From: Marinobacter sp. SS21
GTDB taxonomy: Bacteria; Pseudomonadota; Gammaproteobacteria; Pseudomonadales; Oleiphilaceae
Reading direction: 5' to 3'
DNA: 64,000 bases
Assembly: GCF_028369065.1 (NCBI RefSeq)
Contig: NZ_JAQNDA010000011.1
Span: 94,363-158,362, forward strand
Program-made: the position numbers and the translations under genes
Shown: one piece after another, positions 8,380 through 17,328 of the stretch
Layout of the letters: every line of letters starts with the position of its first letter
Position numbering within the stretch: the stretch's first letter is position 1
Notes under the pieces: generated by a model
Seen by the model: only the letters and a program-made list of their open reading frames with translations
What the model was told of the DNA's origin: nothing
Database searches by the model: none

Positions 8380-9231
8380 ATGTCGGTGACCAACAATGCA
8401 GTCCGAACTTTCTTCCAGGGGGCGGTGCTGGCGTCGGTTCTCTGGGTGACCGGCGTGGCGGCGCTGCCTCCGGAACATGAGGTGCGACGGTTGATGCTGG
8501 CGACCGAGGCCGCGGTGTCGGAGCAAAAGTGGGGCGAGGCGGGTGAGTACCTGAATCGCCTGCAGGCGCTGGAAGCTGACAAGCCGGCGGATTATCTCTA
8601 CTATCGCGGCCGTGTGATGTTTGAAGCCGGGCATTACAACGAAGCCCGTTCCGCGTTGGAGCAGTACATCGCAGCCAGTGGTGCCGAGGCGCGGCACTAC
8701 AACGCGGCCCTCCAGCTAATTACCGAACTTGAGAAAGCGCAGCGGGCGACCAGCAACGGTATCGATGCGTCTGCAAGCGGTGAACCAGTGGCGGTGATTG
8801 AACCCGCCGGTGACGAGTCCCTGCAGAGTTTGCGCCGGCTGTACCTGACCAATTCCGATGCCAGTGCCTTGACCATTCATATCAACAGCCTGTTGGAACT
8901 GAACGGCTGGCGGCAGAGTCGAGGCGCGGTGTTGGACGGCTCCCCTCCGGATATTCAATACAAGGTGGCCGCGGGCAATGGCGAGATTCGGATACAGCAA
9001 TCCGCAGCCCCGCGCTCTGCCGGACCTCGCCAGGTGTCCACCGAGGCATTGCCCGTGTACGGGGTGAACCCCGTGGTGCACTGGGACTGCGAGCCGGCGA
9101 CCCAGACCTGCTGGATCTACGATCCCCGGGACGGGTCGCGGCTGATCCAGCTAGGTCATGACCGCGAGAAGACCCGGGACGCAGCCCGTACCTTGGGTCG
9201 GCTGATCAAGACTCTGCAGAATCCGGGGTAA
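8380..9231 (+). CDS. Periplasmic TPR-like protein of unknown function
   Basis: This 283-residue precursor has a signal peptide (hydrophobic 12-28, likely cleavage after GVAA). Two TPR-like helical repeats follow at about 32-110, including DYLYYRGRVMFEAGHYNEAR. The C-terminal half has a domain with two Cys residues (HWDCEPATQTCWIYDP) that may form a disulfide. GGAG lies 8 bases upstream of the ATG, 27 bp after rmuC, suggesting an operon. The function is not recognised. The layout resembles periplasmic scaffold proteins, but no partner is evident here. Confidence 0.7.
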   Translation: MSVTNNAVRTFFQGAVLASVLWVTGVAALPPEHEVRRLMLATEAAVSEQKWGEAGEYLNRLQALEADKPADYLYYRGRVMFEAGHYNEARSALEQYIAASGAEARHYNAALQLITELEKAQRATSNGIDASASGEPVAVIEPAGDESLQSLRRLYLTNSDASALTIHINSLLELNGWRQSRGAVLDGSPPDIQYKVAAGNGEIRIQQSAAPRSAGPRQVSTEALPVYGVNPVVHWDCEPATQTCWIYDPRDGSRLIQLGHDREKTRDAARTLGRLIKTLQNPG

Positions 9232-9235
9232 CGCT

Positions 9236-10243
9236 TCAGCCCCGGTCGCCGTCCCGATAAGCGCCGGGGGTGACGCCCGTCCATTTCTTGAACGCCCGGT
9301 GGAAGGTGGAGGGCTCCGTGAAGCCGACCCGGTGGGCGATGTCGTTGATGGGCAGGTCCTGGCGGCTGAGCAGGTAGATTGCCAGGTCTCGCCGGAGCAG
9401 GTCCTTGATTTCCTGAAACGAGGTGTTTTCCTGCTTCAGCCTGCGCCGCAGGGTTTGCGGGCTGGTGTGAAGCTCTGCTGCAATCCACTCGAAATCCGGC
9501 AACGGCTTGGAAAAGTCCCGACCAATCAGCGTCCGTATCCGCCCTGTGTAGGTGTTGCTTTCATCCGGTCTTGAGAGCAGATCGGCGGGTGACGTCTTCA
9601 GAAACTGCACCATTTCGGCCTTGTCCCGAATCACTGGAGCCGACAGGAAGCGTTTGTCGAAGCTCAGGCTGGTTTCCTCGGCCTCAAAGGTCAGCGGGCA
9701 GTGAAAGATGTGCCGGTACTCGTCGCCATGCTCGGGCCGAGGGTAGTTGAACGACGCCTTCTCCAGTTCCACCGGCTGACCGATAAGCCAGCAGCCCAGC
9801 CGGTGCCAGATCACCAGAATGCTTTCCCGCAGGAAATACATCGGGTCGTGGATATCGCCTTCGATCAGAGTGACCAGGCGAGCCTGTTTGCCGGACGAAT
9901 CCAGTCCCATGCACACCGTGGGTTCGAACAGTCGCGAGAATTGGTAGGCCCGTTCATAGACTGCTTCCAGCGTAGCGCAGTCGATCACCAGGGCGCACAT
10001 GGTGGCAAAGGTGCCGGGCCAGCAGCGGCGAGGGCCCATGCCCATGAACTCGTCTTGCATTCCTGCCCAGATCGCCTGCATCAGCCGGCTATACTGGGTG
10101 CTGTTGACGCGGGCCTTTTCAATGCGTAGCAGGTCCGGCGAAATACCGGCCTGACGTAGCATGTCGCCGGTATCGAATCCGGCCCGTTCGGCACCGGACA
10201 GGGCGGCCTGGACAAAGTGTCGGGATACGGTCAGCTCTGACAT
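9236..10243 (-). CDS. AraC family transcriptional regulator
   Basis: This 335-residue cytoplasmic regulator has an AraC-type DNA-binding domain at about 235-330. Two helix-turn-helix units are visible (FEWIAAELHTSPQTLRRRL and DLPINDIAHRVGFTEPSTFH), with the closing FKKWTGVTPGAYR signature. The N-terminal 200 residues match the effector-binding type found in OruR-like regulators (the Arabinose_bd class of Pfam). It ends 5 bp from the convergent TPR gene. It is divergent from the CaiB-type gene across 178 bp, so it is the likely regulator of that gene; this is inferred from layout. The effector is unknown. Confidence 0.88.
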   Translation of the reverse strand: MSELTVSRHFVQAALSGAERAGFDTGDMLRQAGISPDLLRIEKARVNSTQYSRLMQAIWAGMQDEFMGMGPRRCWPGTFATMCALVIDCATLEAVYERAYQFSRLFEPTVCMGLDSSGKQARLVTLIEGDIHDPMYFLRESILVIWHRLGCWLIGQPVELEKASFNYPRPEHGDEYRHIFHCPLTFEAEETSLSFDKRFLSAPVIRDKAEMVQFLKTSPADLLSRPDESNTYTGRIRTLIGRDFSKPLPDFEWIAAELHTSPQTLRRRLKQENTSFQEIKDLLRRDLAIYLLSRQDLPINDIAHRVGFTEPSTFHRAFKKWTGVTPGAYRDGDRG

Positions 10244-10421
10244 TTTGGGGTCCGAATGGAGTGACGAAGCCCATCATAAGGCGGTGTAGGTACATTGCAA
10301 CTGGCAAGGCTGGCAGAAATGGCTAATTGAAATGGCGTTCGCCACCGTTGGCCTGGAAGGCAAAACCGGTCAGCATCGCAGGGACCACTGATCCCGCCTG
10401 ACAACAATTCGAGGAGATTTT

Positions 10422-11558
10422 ATGCCCGGCCCCCTTCAGCAACTCAAGGTGCTGGATTTCAGCACCCTCCTGCCTGGTCCCTATGCCACCATGATGTTGG
10501 CGGACATGGGGGCTGATGTCTTGCGCGTGGAGGCACCCGACCGCCTGGATCTGACCCGGGTGATGCCGCCTCACGACGACGGCGTCAGTACCGCCCACAC
10601 TTACCTCAATCGGGGCAAACGCTCTCTGGGCCTGAATCTGAAGGCTCCGGGCAGCGCTGAGATCGTCAAGAAGCTGGTCCTGGAGTACGACATCGTTATC
10701 GAACAGTTCCGGCCCGGGGTCATGGACCGTCTGGGGATTGGCTATGACGTCCTGAAAGCCATCAACCCGCGGCTGATTTACTGCGCCATCACCGGTTATG
10801 GCCAGACCGGCCCTTATAAGGACCGGGCCGGACATGACATCAATTACCTCTCCATTGCCGGCGTCAGCAGTCACTGTGGACGCCAGGACGGTGGGCCGCC
10901 GCCGCTTGGCATTCAGGTGGCGGACGTGGCCGGCGGCTCCCACCATGCGGTGATGGGAATTCTGGCGGCGGTCATCCATCGCCAGCACACCGGGGAAGGG
11001 CAGTATGTGGACATCAGCATGACCGACGCCGCCTTCGCCCTCAACGCCATGGCCGGAGCGGCCTGCCTGGCCGGTGGGGCGGAACAGCAACCGGAGGGGG
11101 CGCTGCTCAATGGCGGTAGCTTCTACGATTACTACCAGACTGCGGATGGCCGCTGGCTGTCGGTGGGAAGTCTCGAACCGCAATTCCTCGCCCGGCTCTG
11201 TGCCGTGATCGAGCGCCCGGACCTGCAAAGCTACGGTCTGAGCCAGAACCCGGAGCATCAGCAAGCGCTGAAAGAGGCCCTGAAAACCGCCATTGGCCAA
11301 AAGTCCCTGGCACAATGGCAGGCCATCTTCGCCGAGCAGGACGCCTGTGTGGAGCCCGTACTAACCATCACGGAAGCGGCTCAGCATCCCCAGCTGAAAG
11401 CCCGGGACATGGTGATCGACGTGGCCAAGCCGGATGGGCGGACCCAAAAACAGATCGGCCACCCCATCAAGTTTGAAAAAACGCCGTGTGAGAGTGGGTA
11501 CATCGGTCGCACCCTGGGAGCTGACAATGAAGACCTGGAGGGCGAGCAGATTCCGTAG
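10422..11558 (+). CDS. CaiB/BaiF family CoA transferase (or alpha-methylacyl-CoA racemase)
   Basis: This 378-residue soluble enzyme is a family III CoA transferase. It begins LKVLDFSTLLPGPYATMMLADMGADVLRVE, here split: LKVLDFSTLLPGPYATMML then ADMGADVLRVE, which is the family hallmark. The region PLGIQVADVAGG near residue 165 carries the expected catalytic Asp. The family moves CoA between acyl groups or racemises 2-methylacyl-CoA; which applies here cannot be told. GAGGAG lies 5 bases before the ATG. The stop codon TAG lies inside a REP-like element (11554-11586), so the last two codons may derive from the insertion. Confidence 0.87.
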   Translation: MPGPLQQLKVLDFSTLLPGPYATMMLADMGADVLRVEAPDRLDLTRVMPPHDDGVSTAHTYLNRGKRSLGLNLKAPGSAEIVKKLVLEYDIVIEQFRPGVMDRLGIGYDVLKAINPRLIYCAITGYGQTGPYKDRAGHDINYLSIAGVSSHCGRQDGGPPPLGIQVADVAGGSHHAVMGILAAVIHRQHTGEGQYVDISMTDAAFALNAMAGAACLAGGAEQQPEGALLNGGSFYDYYQTADGRWLSVGSLEPQFLARLCAVIERPDLQSYGLSQNPEHQQALKEALKTAIGQKSLAQWQAIFAEQDACVEPVLTITEAAQHPQLKARDMVIDVAKPDGRTQKQIGHPIKFEKTPCESGYIGRTLGADNEDLEGEQIP

Positions 11559-11586
11559 GATACGGTTCGCGTTGCGAACCGCATCG
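11554..11586. repeat. REP-like element, family A copy 2 (half element)
   Basis: CGTAGGATACGGTTCGCG...CGAACCGCATCG is a single short palindrome of the same family as the element at 2407. It overlaps the stop codon of the CoA transferase gene, which uses the element's TAG. Confidence 0.75.
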
Positions 11587-11630
11587 GTCAACCGAAGGGG
11601 GTTTGCGGCCGTGTCATGCGAATCTGAAAA

Positions 11631-11679
11631 AAAAACCAACAAAAAACCCCGGCGAGGCCGGGGTTTTTTGTTGGTTTTT
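11631..11679. terminator. Bidirectional intrinsic terminator
   Basis: A perfect 18-bp stem (636-653 with 657-674, counting from 11000) has a 3-nt loop and is flanked by A-run and T-run. It serves both the CoA transferase gene on the plus strand and the convergent lipase gene on the minus strand. Confidence 0.92.
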
Positions 11680-11688
11680 AGGCAAGCC

Positions 11689-14385
11689 TTAGGGGTTGGT
11701 CATGAACAGCGTAATGGTCTCGGTGACCATCTGGCCAAATGCCGAAGCCGGATCAGCAGACACCGGGGTGCCATGGTTGCCATCCGCGTACTCGGTGATG
11801 TTGGTCAGCCCAAGAGTCAGCGGCTGGGTACCCGCCAGCGGTGCGTTGAAGCTGTCAATCGACACCGGCACTACCACGCCACCCACTTCCGCGTTGAACA
11901 CGCCAGACAGCGCCGGGACGCCCCAGGCGTCGTCGTCAGCAGCGTTGGGCAGTACCGTATCACCATTGACCTGAGACAGCAGGATCTGGTCGCTCTGGCC
12001 ACTGAGGTTGTCCACGAAATTGATCGGATCGGCGGTGTCGAGGGCACCCTGGAACACATTGAAGTAGGTTTCCAGACTGGCATCACCCTGTTCCAGACCG
12101 GCGGCTTGCTGCAGGCCGAGGAAGATGGCCGGTGCAAAGGCCGGTGAATTTTGTGCCATACCGGCGATGTTACCACCGGGCGTTAACAGGCTGGCGGCAT
12201 TGATGTCGTTTACGCCCACCGTAGTATCCAGTCCGGCCAGCTGGTTGGCATTAACCGCAGCGACGAATGGGGTGCCGGTGATGGTGCCGAATGAGTGGCC
12301 GACGAAGTAGGTGGACGGCGCCGCATCGATGGCGAATGATGGGTTGCCGGTGATGTCCGGCAGAGTAAGGCCCGGCAAGCTGGCCCTGAGGTTCATCAGA
12401 TCCACGGAGCCCTGGCGGATGTTGTCACGGGTGTTTAGGAAATTACTGAGGTTTAGGAACAGGCTGCCGGAATCTCCTGCGCCGTTTTCGTAGTCAATCG
12501 GCGCGACAGTGCCCGGTACCGGAGCATAGAAGCCAAAGTGGCGTTCGCTTTCCACCTGAGCCGAGATGCCTGGAACCGTGCTTCCAGCATTTACTGCTGT
12601 GCTCTCAATAGAAAGGAGTCCTCCCATGCTGGTTGCCGCTTCGGCCCCACATGCGCCTCCAAGTACTTCAGATATGGCGGTCGCGTCATCTGCACTGAGT
12701 GGGCAAGGAGCGGCTCGCAGTTGGGCTAGCAAACCAAGAGACAGCTGGGCATTGATCAGGGCTTGTCGATTCGTGTCATTTACTTCTAAGCCCGCCCCAG
12801 CCAGCAGTTGGTCGGCCAAAGCTAGTTGTTCGCTCTCGGTAAAGGCGCCGATCCCGTGCAGTGGCAGATCAATACCAAAGACCGCGTAGCCGTTTGCAGC
12901 CAGCGCGGTGCCGAAGGTCAACATGGCGCTGCGATCCGTGGTGATGCCGTGTTGATAGACGACAACGCCGGAAATATCGCCATCTGAAGGGTACAGCGCC
13001 AGCAAGGGCACGGCTTCTTCAGACCGCTGTTTCGGGAACGGGAATACATAGTTTACGGCAGTGGATACGCTGGGGTCGGCTTGCGGAATGGCGAGTCCCA
13101 GCCCCGCAAACGCGGTATTCAGTGCCGTTGCCAGGTCATCATCCGCCACCCAGGAGTTGGTCAGTACCGTGGATGACGAGTTGCCCAGATAGTAGGGCAG
13201 GTTGATCGTGCCCTCGACGGCCAGGACGTCGGTTGAGCTCGCGCCAACGGCGGTCAGTACGCTGCTGGTCGGAGCTGACAGCAGGGTCACCGGTTTGGTG
13301 GATGCCAGATCCAGGGTGATGTCGGAAGCGTTCCGGTTGGACTGATTCGGCAGCAAGGCATCGAAGTTACCGGCCAGCGCAATGCCCACACAGTTGATGG
13401 CCGTTTGGCCAGTCAGGCTCGCACAACCGGCGGGCGGTGCGGCATCAAAGATTGGAGACAGCGCTGCCTGAAGTTCTGCGGACGGGAAACCATCCACGGT
13501 TGCGGTGACGGCGACATTGACGGTGGCGAAGTCGCCCGCGCCAGCCTCAACGGCTGCGCTGGCGGCACTGACCTTCAGGAAGGTGCCCAATTGGTCGGCA
13601 AACCACGCCGCCGGTTCCGCAATATACTGCAGCACCTTCTCGTCATTGGAGGTGGTGAAGCTGTAACTGATGGCGATCTGGTCGTCGGTCAGCCCCAGTG
13701 CGGCGCCAGCCACGGCTTCCCAAAGATTGTTGATGATGGAGCGAACCGGCGCCAGGGCTGAGCTGGCCAGCGGCTGGGTTTCGTCGGTGAGGCCGGCGTA
13801 GGTGGGCGACTGGATAATGGCGTCGCCGTTGATGTCGGTGACGTCGGTGGTCACCACCACAATGTAGCGCTTACGCGGATTCAGGGGCTCCAGCGGCAGC
13901 AGACGAATGGCTGATGTGCCGTCCAGGGTTTCCACGTCGGCGCGAACAGAAGGCAGGCCGCCTACGGTGGGGGGTTCGCTATTGGCCAGACCCTGCACAG
14001 GATCGCCACTGGCGTATTCCAGTTCCAGAAGGAACACGGTCTGACCCGCAACCACCGTGCTGGCATCAATCTGGCCGTTGAACTGGATCACCGCCGGCGC
14101 CACGGTGGAGGCACCACTTAGCTCGTTGAGTGCGGTGGTTACAGGTGGTGAGCTGTCGGGCACACCGAAGGTTCCGTCACCCTGCTCTGAGTCAAAGATC
14201 AAATCATTCGGGATCGGTAGCTCACTGGTGATCGGATTGAAGATCGGCCAGGTTTTGCCATCGATCGCGGGGTTGTTGATCTTGTAGTCCGGATCTGCGT
14301 TCGCCCCAGTTTGGGCATCGCCGAAACAACCGGTCAGCCCAACGGTGGAGGCCACGGCAAGACTTAGAAGGTTTTTTTTGAACAT
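11689..14385 (-). CDS. Pla-1/cef (VolA) family lipoprotein lipase/phospholipase
   Basis: This 898-residue precursor has a lipoprotein signal ending GLTGC (Cys20), so it is probably surface- or outer-membrane anchored. The N-terminal part (about 30-400) is the domain typical of this family, beginning IFNPITSELPIPNDLIFD. The C-terminal part is an alpha/beta hydrolase with nucleophile elbow GHSFG (Ser698). Other visible marks are VVYQHGITTDRS (oxyanion region) and a late DGNHGTP near the C-terminus that should carry the catalytic His. Known members hydrolyse phospholipids or release fatty acids at the cell surface. A strong terminator lies 10 bp after the stop; the gene appears monocistronic. 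Confidence 0.88.
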   Translation of the reverse strand: MFKKNLLSLAVASTVGLTGCFGDAQTGANADPDYKINNPAIDGKTWPIFNPITSELPIPNDLIFDSEQGDGTFGVPDSSPPVTTALNELSGASTVAPAVIQFNGQIDASTVVAGQTVFLLELEYASGDPVQGLANSEPPTVGGLPSVRADVETLDGTSAIRLLPLEPLNPRKRYIVVVTTDVTDINGDAIIQSPTYAGLTDETQPLASSALAPVRSIINNLWEAVAGAALGLTDDQIAISYSFTTSNDEKVLQYIAEPAAWFADQLGTFLKVSAASAAVEAGAGDFATVNVAVTATVDGFPSAELQAALSPIFDAAPPAGCASLTGQTAINCVGIALAGNFDALLPNQSNRNASDITLDLASTKPVTLLSAPTSSVLTAVGASSTDVLAVEGTINLPYYLGNSSSTVLTNSWVADDDLATALNTAFAGLGLAIPQADPSVSTAVNYVFPFPKQRSEEAVPLLALYPSDGDISGVVVYQHGITTDRSAMLTFGTALAANGYAVFGIDLPLHGIGAFTESEQLALADQLLAGAGLEVNDTNRQALINAQLSLGLLAQLRAAPCPLSADDATAISEVLGGACGAEAATSMGGLLSIESTAVNAGSTVPGISAQVESERHFGFYAPVPGTVAPIDYENGAGDSGSLFLNLSNFLNTRDNIRQGSVDLMNLRASLPGLTLPDITGNPSFAIDAAPSTYFVGHSFGTITGTPFVAAVNANQLAGLDTTVGVNDINAASLLTPGGNIAGMAQNSPAFAPAIFLGLQQAAGLEQGDASLETYFNVFQGALDTADPINFVDNLSGQSDQILLSQVNGDTVLPNAADDDAWGVPALSGVFNAEVGGVVVPVSIDSFNAPLAGTQPLTLGLTNITEYADGNHGTPVSADPASAFGQMVTETITLFMTNP

Positions 14386-14683
14386 GGGTGGAACCTTTTC
14401 CTGTTGTTGTGTCGTTATAGTCGATCGCTAACGGGGCCGGTGGAGACCGGTAAGCCGAATGTCAGCAATCGGTTTTGTCTGATTCTTTGGGTCAGCGCTA
14501 ACTGCCACTTTCTGTCAGTCTGACTATATCGAAAGTGGGCGGATACTGTTGATCGCTCTAAAGTGTGATTCTTCCCAATCCGGTAATCGAGACTTACATT
14601 CATGGAAAATAGATGGCGGGCGGGGGTTTGTCGAGCCCGCAGCTAGCTCTGCAGGCTCCTCGTAACAAACCGTTGCAATTGGA
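14386..14683. other. Intergenic region between two minus-strand genes
   Basis: About 300 bp separates the enoyl-CoA hydratase gene from the lipase gene. It must contain the lipase promoter. The only structure seen is a pair of imperfect inverted words (CCACTTTC near 14507 and GAAAGTGG near 14531). No coding region is supported. Confidence 0.3.
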
Positions 14684-15457
14684 TCAGTCGAAGTGGGTAA
14701 AGTCCGGTTTCCGCTTTTCCCTGAACGCCATGAAGGCTTCGGCGGCTTCTGGCGACTGCAACCGTTCGCTGAACAGGGCGCCCTCGGCTTTCAGGGTGTC
14801 GAGCAGGGTTTCCTTATTAGGGCGGTTAAGCAGTGCCTTGGTGGCCCGGATGGCCGCCGGTGCCTGGGCGGCAAGCCGATTGCAGGTGTCCAGCGCCTCG
14901 GCTTCGGTCTGCTCCGGATCGCAGATGCGATTGATCAAGCCGAGCCGGTCGGCATCCTCTGCCGAGAAGGCGCCGCCGAGCATCAGCAGTTCCGCTGCCC
15001 GGGCACGACCAATCCAGGTTGGCAGCAGGAGACTGGAGCCGCCCTCGGGGCAGAGTCCCAGGTTGACGAACGGCATCTGGAAGCGGGCGTTGGCGCCGGC
15101 ATACACGAAATCACAATGCAGCAGCATGGTGGTGCCGATGCCAACCGCCGGGCCATTGACCGCTGCAACCACCGGCTTGGTAGCGCTGGCCAGCAGGATC
15201 AGGAAGCGGCCAACCGGGGTGTGCTCAAAGGCTTCCGGGAGACCCTCGGCAAAATCGCTCAGGTCATTGCCGGCGGTGAAGCAATCGTTGCTGCCGGTAA
15301 ACAGTACGCAGCGAATTGAACTGTCCTGTTCAGCGGCGGTCAGGGCGTCGCCCAGGGCCGTGTACATGTCGTGAGTGAGGGCGTTTTTACGGTCCAGACG
15401 GTTGATGCGAACAATCAGCACTTGGCCTTGCTGTTCGGTGAGAACGAGGTTGGTCAC
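14684..15457 (-). CDS. Enoyl-CoA hydratase/isomerase family protein
   Basis: This 257-residue enzyme is of the crotonase fold, which hydrates or isomerises enoyl-CoA thioesters in fatty acid degradation. Family marks are FTAGNDLSDFAEG near 65 (oxyanion CoA pocket), KPVVAAVNGPAVGIGTTM near 100, and FVNLGLCPEGGSSLLLP near 135, where Glu is a candidate catalytic residue. GTG at 15457 is chosen because CAGGAG lies 8 bases upstream and gives the normal family length. An upstream in-frame ATG would add 56 residues without family character. It ends FTHFD. Its position near CaiB-type and lipase genes suggests a role in lipid carbon use. Confidence 0.88.
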   Translation of the reverse strand: MTNLVLTEQQGQVLIVRINRLDRKNALTHDMYTALGDALTAAEQDSSIRCVLFTGSNDCFTAGNDLSDFAEGLPEAFEHTPVGRFLILLASATKPVVAAVNGPAVGIGTTMLLHCDFVYAGANARFQMPFVNLGLCPEGGSSLLLPTWIGRARAAELLMLGGAFSAEDADRLGLINRICDPEQTEAEALDTCNRLAAQAPAAIRATKALLNRPNKETLLDTLKAEGALFSERLQSPEAAEAFMAFREKRKPDFTHFD

Positions 15458-15681
15458 GGGGGCACTCCTGTTGTCGGTTATGTTGGGATTTAACCTTAAA
15501 CGGGTGTTTGAATGCAAAATTGATAGCTGGCTAATCGCCATTCGTCCCTGGTCGCGTTTTGTGCATCTGTTTAAAGCCGCGGCTGGCTGGTAAACTTGGA
15601 GCCCGTTTTTTCCGGACGCCGCCAAAGATGGCGCGGGTCCTCTCTTCTCCTACTCAAATCATTCAATCCGATGAGACGCCT

Positions 15682-17196
15682 ATGACGACCGTAATCCGCC
15701 AGGACGACTTGATTGAGAGCGTAGCGGACGCGCTGCAATACATCTCTTATTACCATCCGAAAGACTTCATCCAGGCCGTCTACGAGGCTTATAAGAAGGA
15801 AGAGTCCCAGGCGGCGAAAGATGCCATGGCGCAAATCCTGATCAATTCCCGGATGTGTGCCATGGGCCACCGTCCGATCTGTCAGGATACCGGCATCGTT
15901 ACCGTTTTCGTGAATGTGGGTATGAATGTGCAGTGGGACTGCAGCCTGCCGCTGGACGACGTCATCAACGAGGGCGTACGTCGCGCCTACACCCACCCCG
16001 ACAACGTGCTGCGGGCGTCCGTGCTGGCGGACCCGGATGGTGCGCGAGCCAACACCAAGGACAACACTCCGGCCATCATCCACTACAAGCTGGTCCCTGG
16101 CGACAAGGTGGAAGTACACGTGGCGGCCAAGGGCGGCGGCTCCGAAGCCAAGTCCAAGTTTGCGATGCTGAATCCGTCCGATTCCATTGTGGACTGGGTG
16201 CTGAAAATGGTGCCGCAGATGGGCGCGGGCTGGTGCCCGCCGGGCATGCTGGGTATCGGCATCGGCGGGACCGCGGAGAAGGCGATGGAATTGGCGAAGG
16301 AAGCCCTGCTGGACCCGATCGACATTCAGGATCTGCAGGAGCGCGGTGCGTCCAACCGTGCCGAAGAGCTGCGCCTGGAGCTGTTCGAGAAGGTCAACGA
16401 TCTTGGCATCGGTGCTCAGGGCCTGGGCGGCCTGACCACGGTTCTGGATGTTAAGGTGAAAGACTACCCGACCCACGCGGCCAACAAGCCGGTGGCCATT
16501 ATCCCGAACTGTGCCGCTACCCGCCACGCCCATTTCGTGCTGGATGGTTCCGGCCCGTCCCTGCAAACCCCACCGAGCCTGGAAGACTGGCCGGAAATTA
16601 CCTGGGAAGTGGGCGACAGCGTGCGTCGTGTCAACCTGGACACGGTAACTCCGGAAGACGTGAAGGAATGGCAGCCGGGTGAAACCGTGCTGCTGTCCGG
16701 CAAGATGCTCACCGGCCGTGACGCCGCCCACAAGAAGATGGTGGACATGATCGCCCAGGGCGAAGAACTGCCGGTGGATCTGAAAGGCCGTTTCATCTAT
16801 TACGTGGGCCCGGTGGATCCGGTGCGTGAAGAAGTGGTTGGCCCGGCCGGTCCCACCACCGCCACCCGCATGGACAAGTTCACCCACACCATGCTGGAGA
16901 AAACCGGCCTGACCGGCATGATCGGTAAAGCCGAGCGTGGCCAGATCGCCATCGACGCCATCAAGGAATTCGGGGCGGTCTACCTGATGGCGGTGGGCGG
17001 TTCCGCCTACCTGGTGTCCAAGGCCATCAAGCAGGCCGAAGTAGTGGCCTTCCCGGAACTGGGTATGGAAGCCATCTACGAGTTTGAAGTGGAAGACATG
17101 CCGGTCACTGTAGCGGTGGACTCCAACGGTACTTCCGTGCACCAGACCGGTCCGCAGGAGTGGCAGGAAAAGATCATCGCGGCCAAGGCGGTGTAA
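15682..17196 (+). CDS. Fumarate hydratase class I (iron-sulfur, single chain)
   Basis: This 504-residue cytosolic enzyme interconverts fumarate and malate in the TCA cycle through a [4Fe-4S] cluster. It has fused alpha and beta parts as in FumA/FumB. The cluster cysteines are probably in RPICQDTG (near 62), GWCPPGMLGIGIGG (near 185) and IPNCAATRHAHF (near 278). The beta-part signature GPAGPTTATRMDKFT and the C-terminal AVDSNGTSVH are also present. ATG at 15682 is chosen over a longer open frame because it gives the family N-terminus (TTVIRQDDLIESVADALQYI). It is divergent from the enoyl-CoA hydratase gene. A large palindrome at 17233-17306 follows and may end transcription. Confidence 0.95.
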   Translation: MTTVIRQDDLIESVADALQYISYYHPKDFIQAVYEAYKKEESQAAKDAMAQILINSRMCAMGHRPICQDTGIVTVFVNVGMNVQWDCSLPLDDVINEGVRRAYTHPDNVLRASVLADPDGARANTKDNTPAIIHYKLVPGDKVEVHVAAKGGGSEAKSKFAMLNPSDSIVDWVLKMVPQMGAGWCPPGMLGIGIGGTAEKAMELAKEALLDPIDIQDLQERGASNRAEELRLELFEKVNDLGIGAQGLGGLTTVLDVKVKDYPTHAANKPVAIIPNCAATRHAHFVLDGSGPSLQTPPSLEDWPEITWEVGDSVRRVNLDTVTPEDVKEWQPGETVLLSGKMLTGRDAAHKKMVDMIAQGEELPVDLKGRFIYYVGPVDPVREEVVGPAGPTTATRMDKFTHTMLEKTGLTGMIGKAERGQIAIDAIKEFGAVYLMAVGGSAYLVSKAIKQAEVVAFPELGMEAIYEFEVEDMPVTVAVDSNGTSVHQTGPQEWQEKIIAAKAV

Positions 17197-17232
17197 TTTC
17201 TTTTAAATGCCGGCGATGAAGCAAAAAGGGTC

Positions 17233-17306
17233 GGCGAATAAAAAGGGGTCAGAACTGAAGTTCTGACCCCTTTTTATTCGGAGGTTCTGACTCCTTTTTA
17301 TTCGCC
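17233..17306. repeat. Large palindrome of repeat family B, possibly also a terminator
   Basis: Positions 17235-17280 form a perfect 46-bp palindrome (22-bp arms; core GGGGTCAGAACT with its complement). A partial second arm ending TTTTTATTCGCC follows at 17281-17306. The ends carry GGCGAATAA, also seen at the ends of the element at 41810. The core resembles the GGGGACAGA-type palindromes at 27320, 36410 and 59949. The T-rich arms could end transcription of fumarase and of the convergent selO gene. Confidence 0.85.
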
Positions 17307-17328
17307 TTTTGTTTCTCTTTAGATTCGT

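Noticed and set aside
15571..17142. 523-codon open frame antisense to fumarase
   Set aside because: Same reason: fumarase on the other strand is unmistakable, and the antisense product has no family motif.
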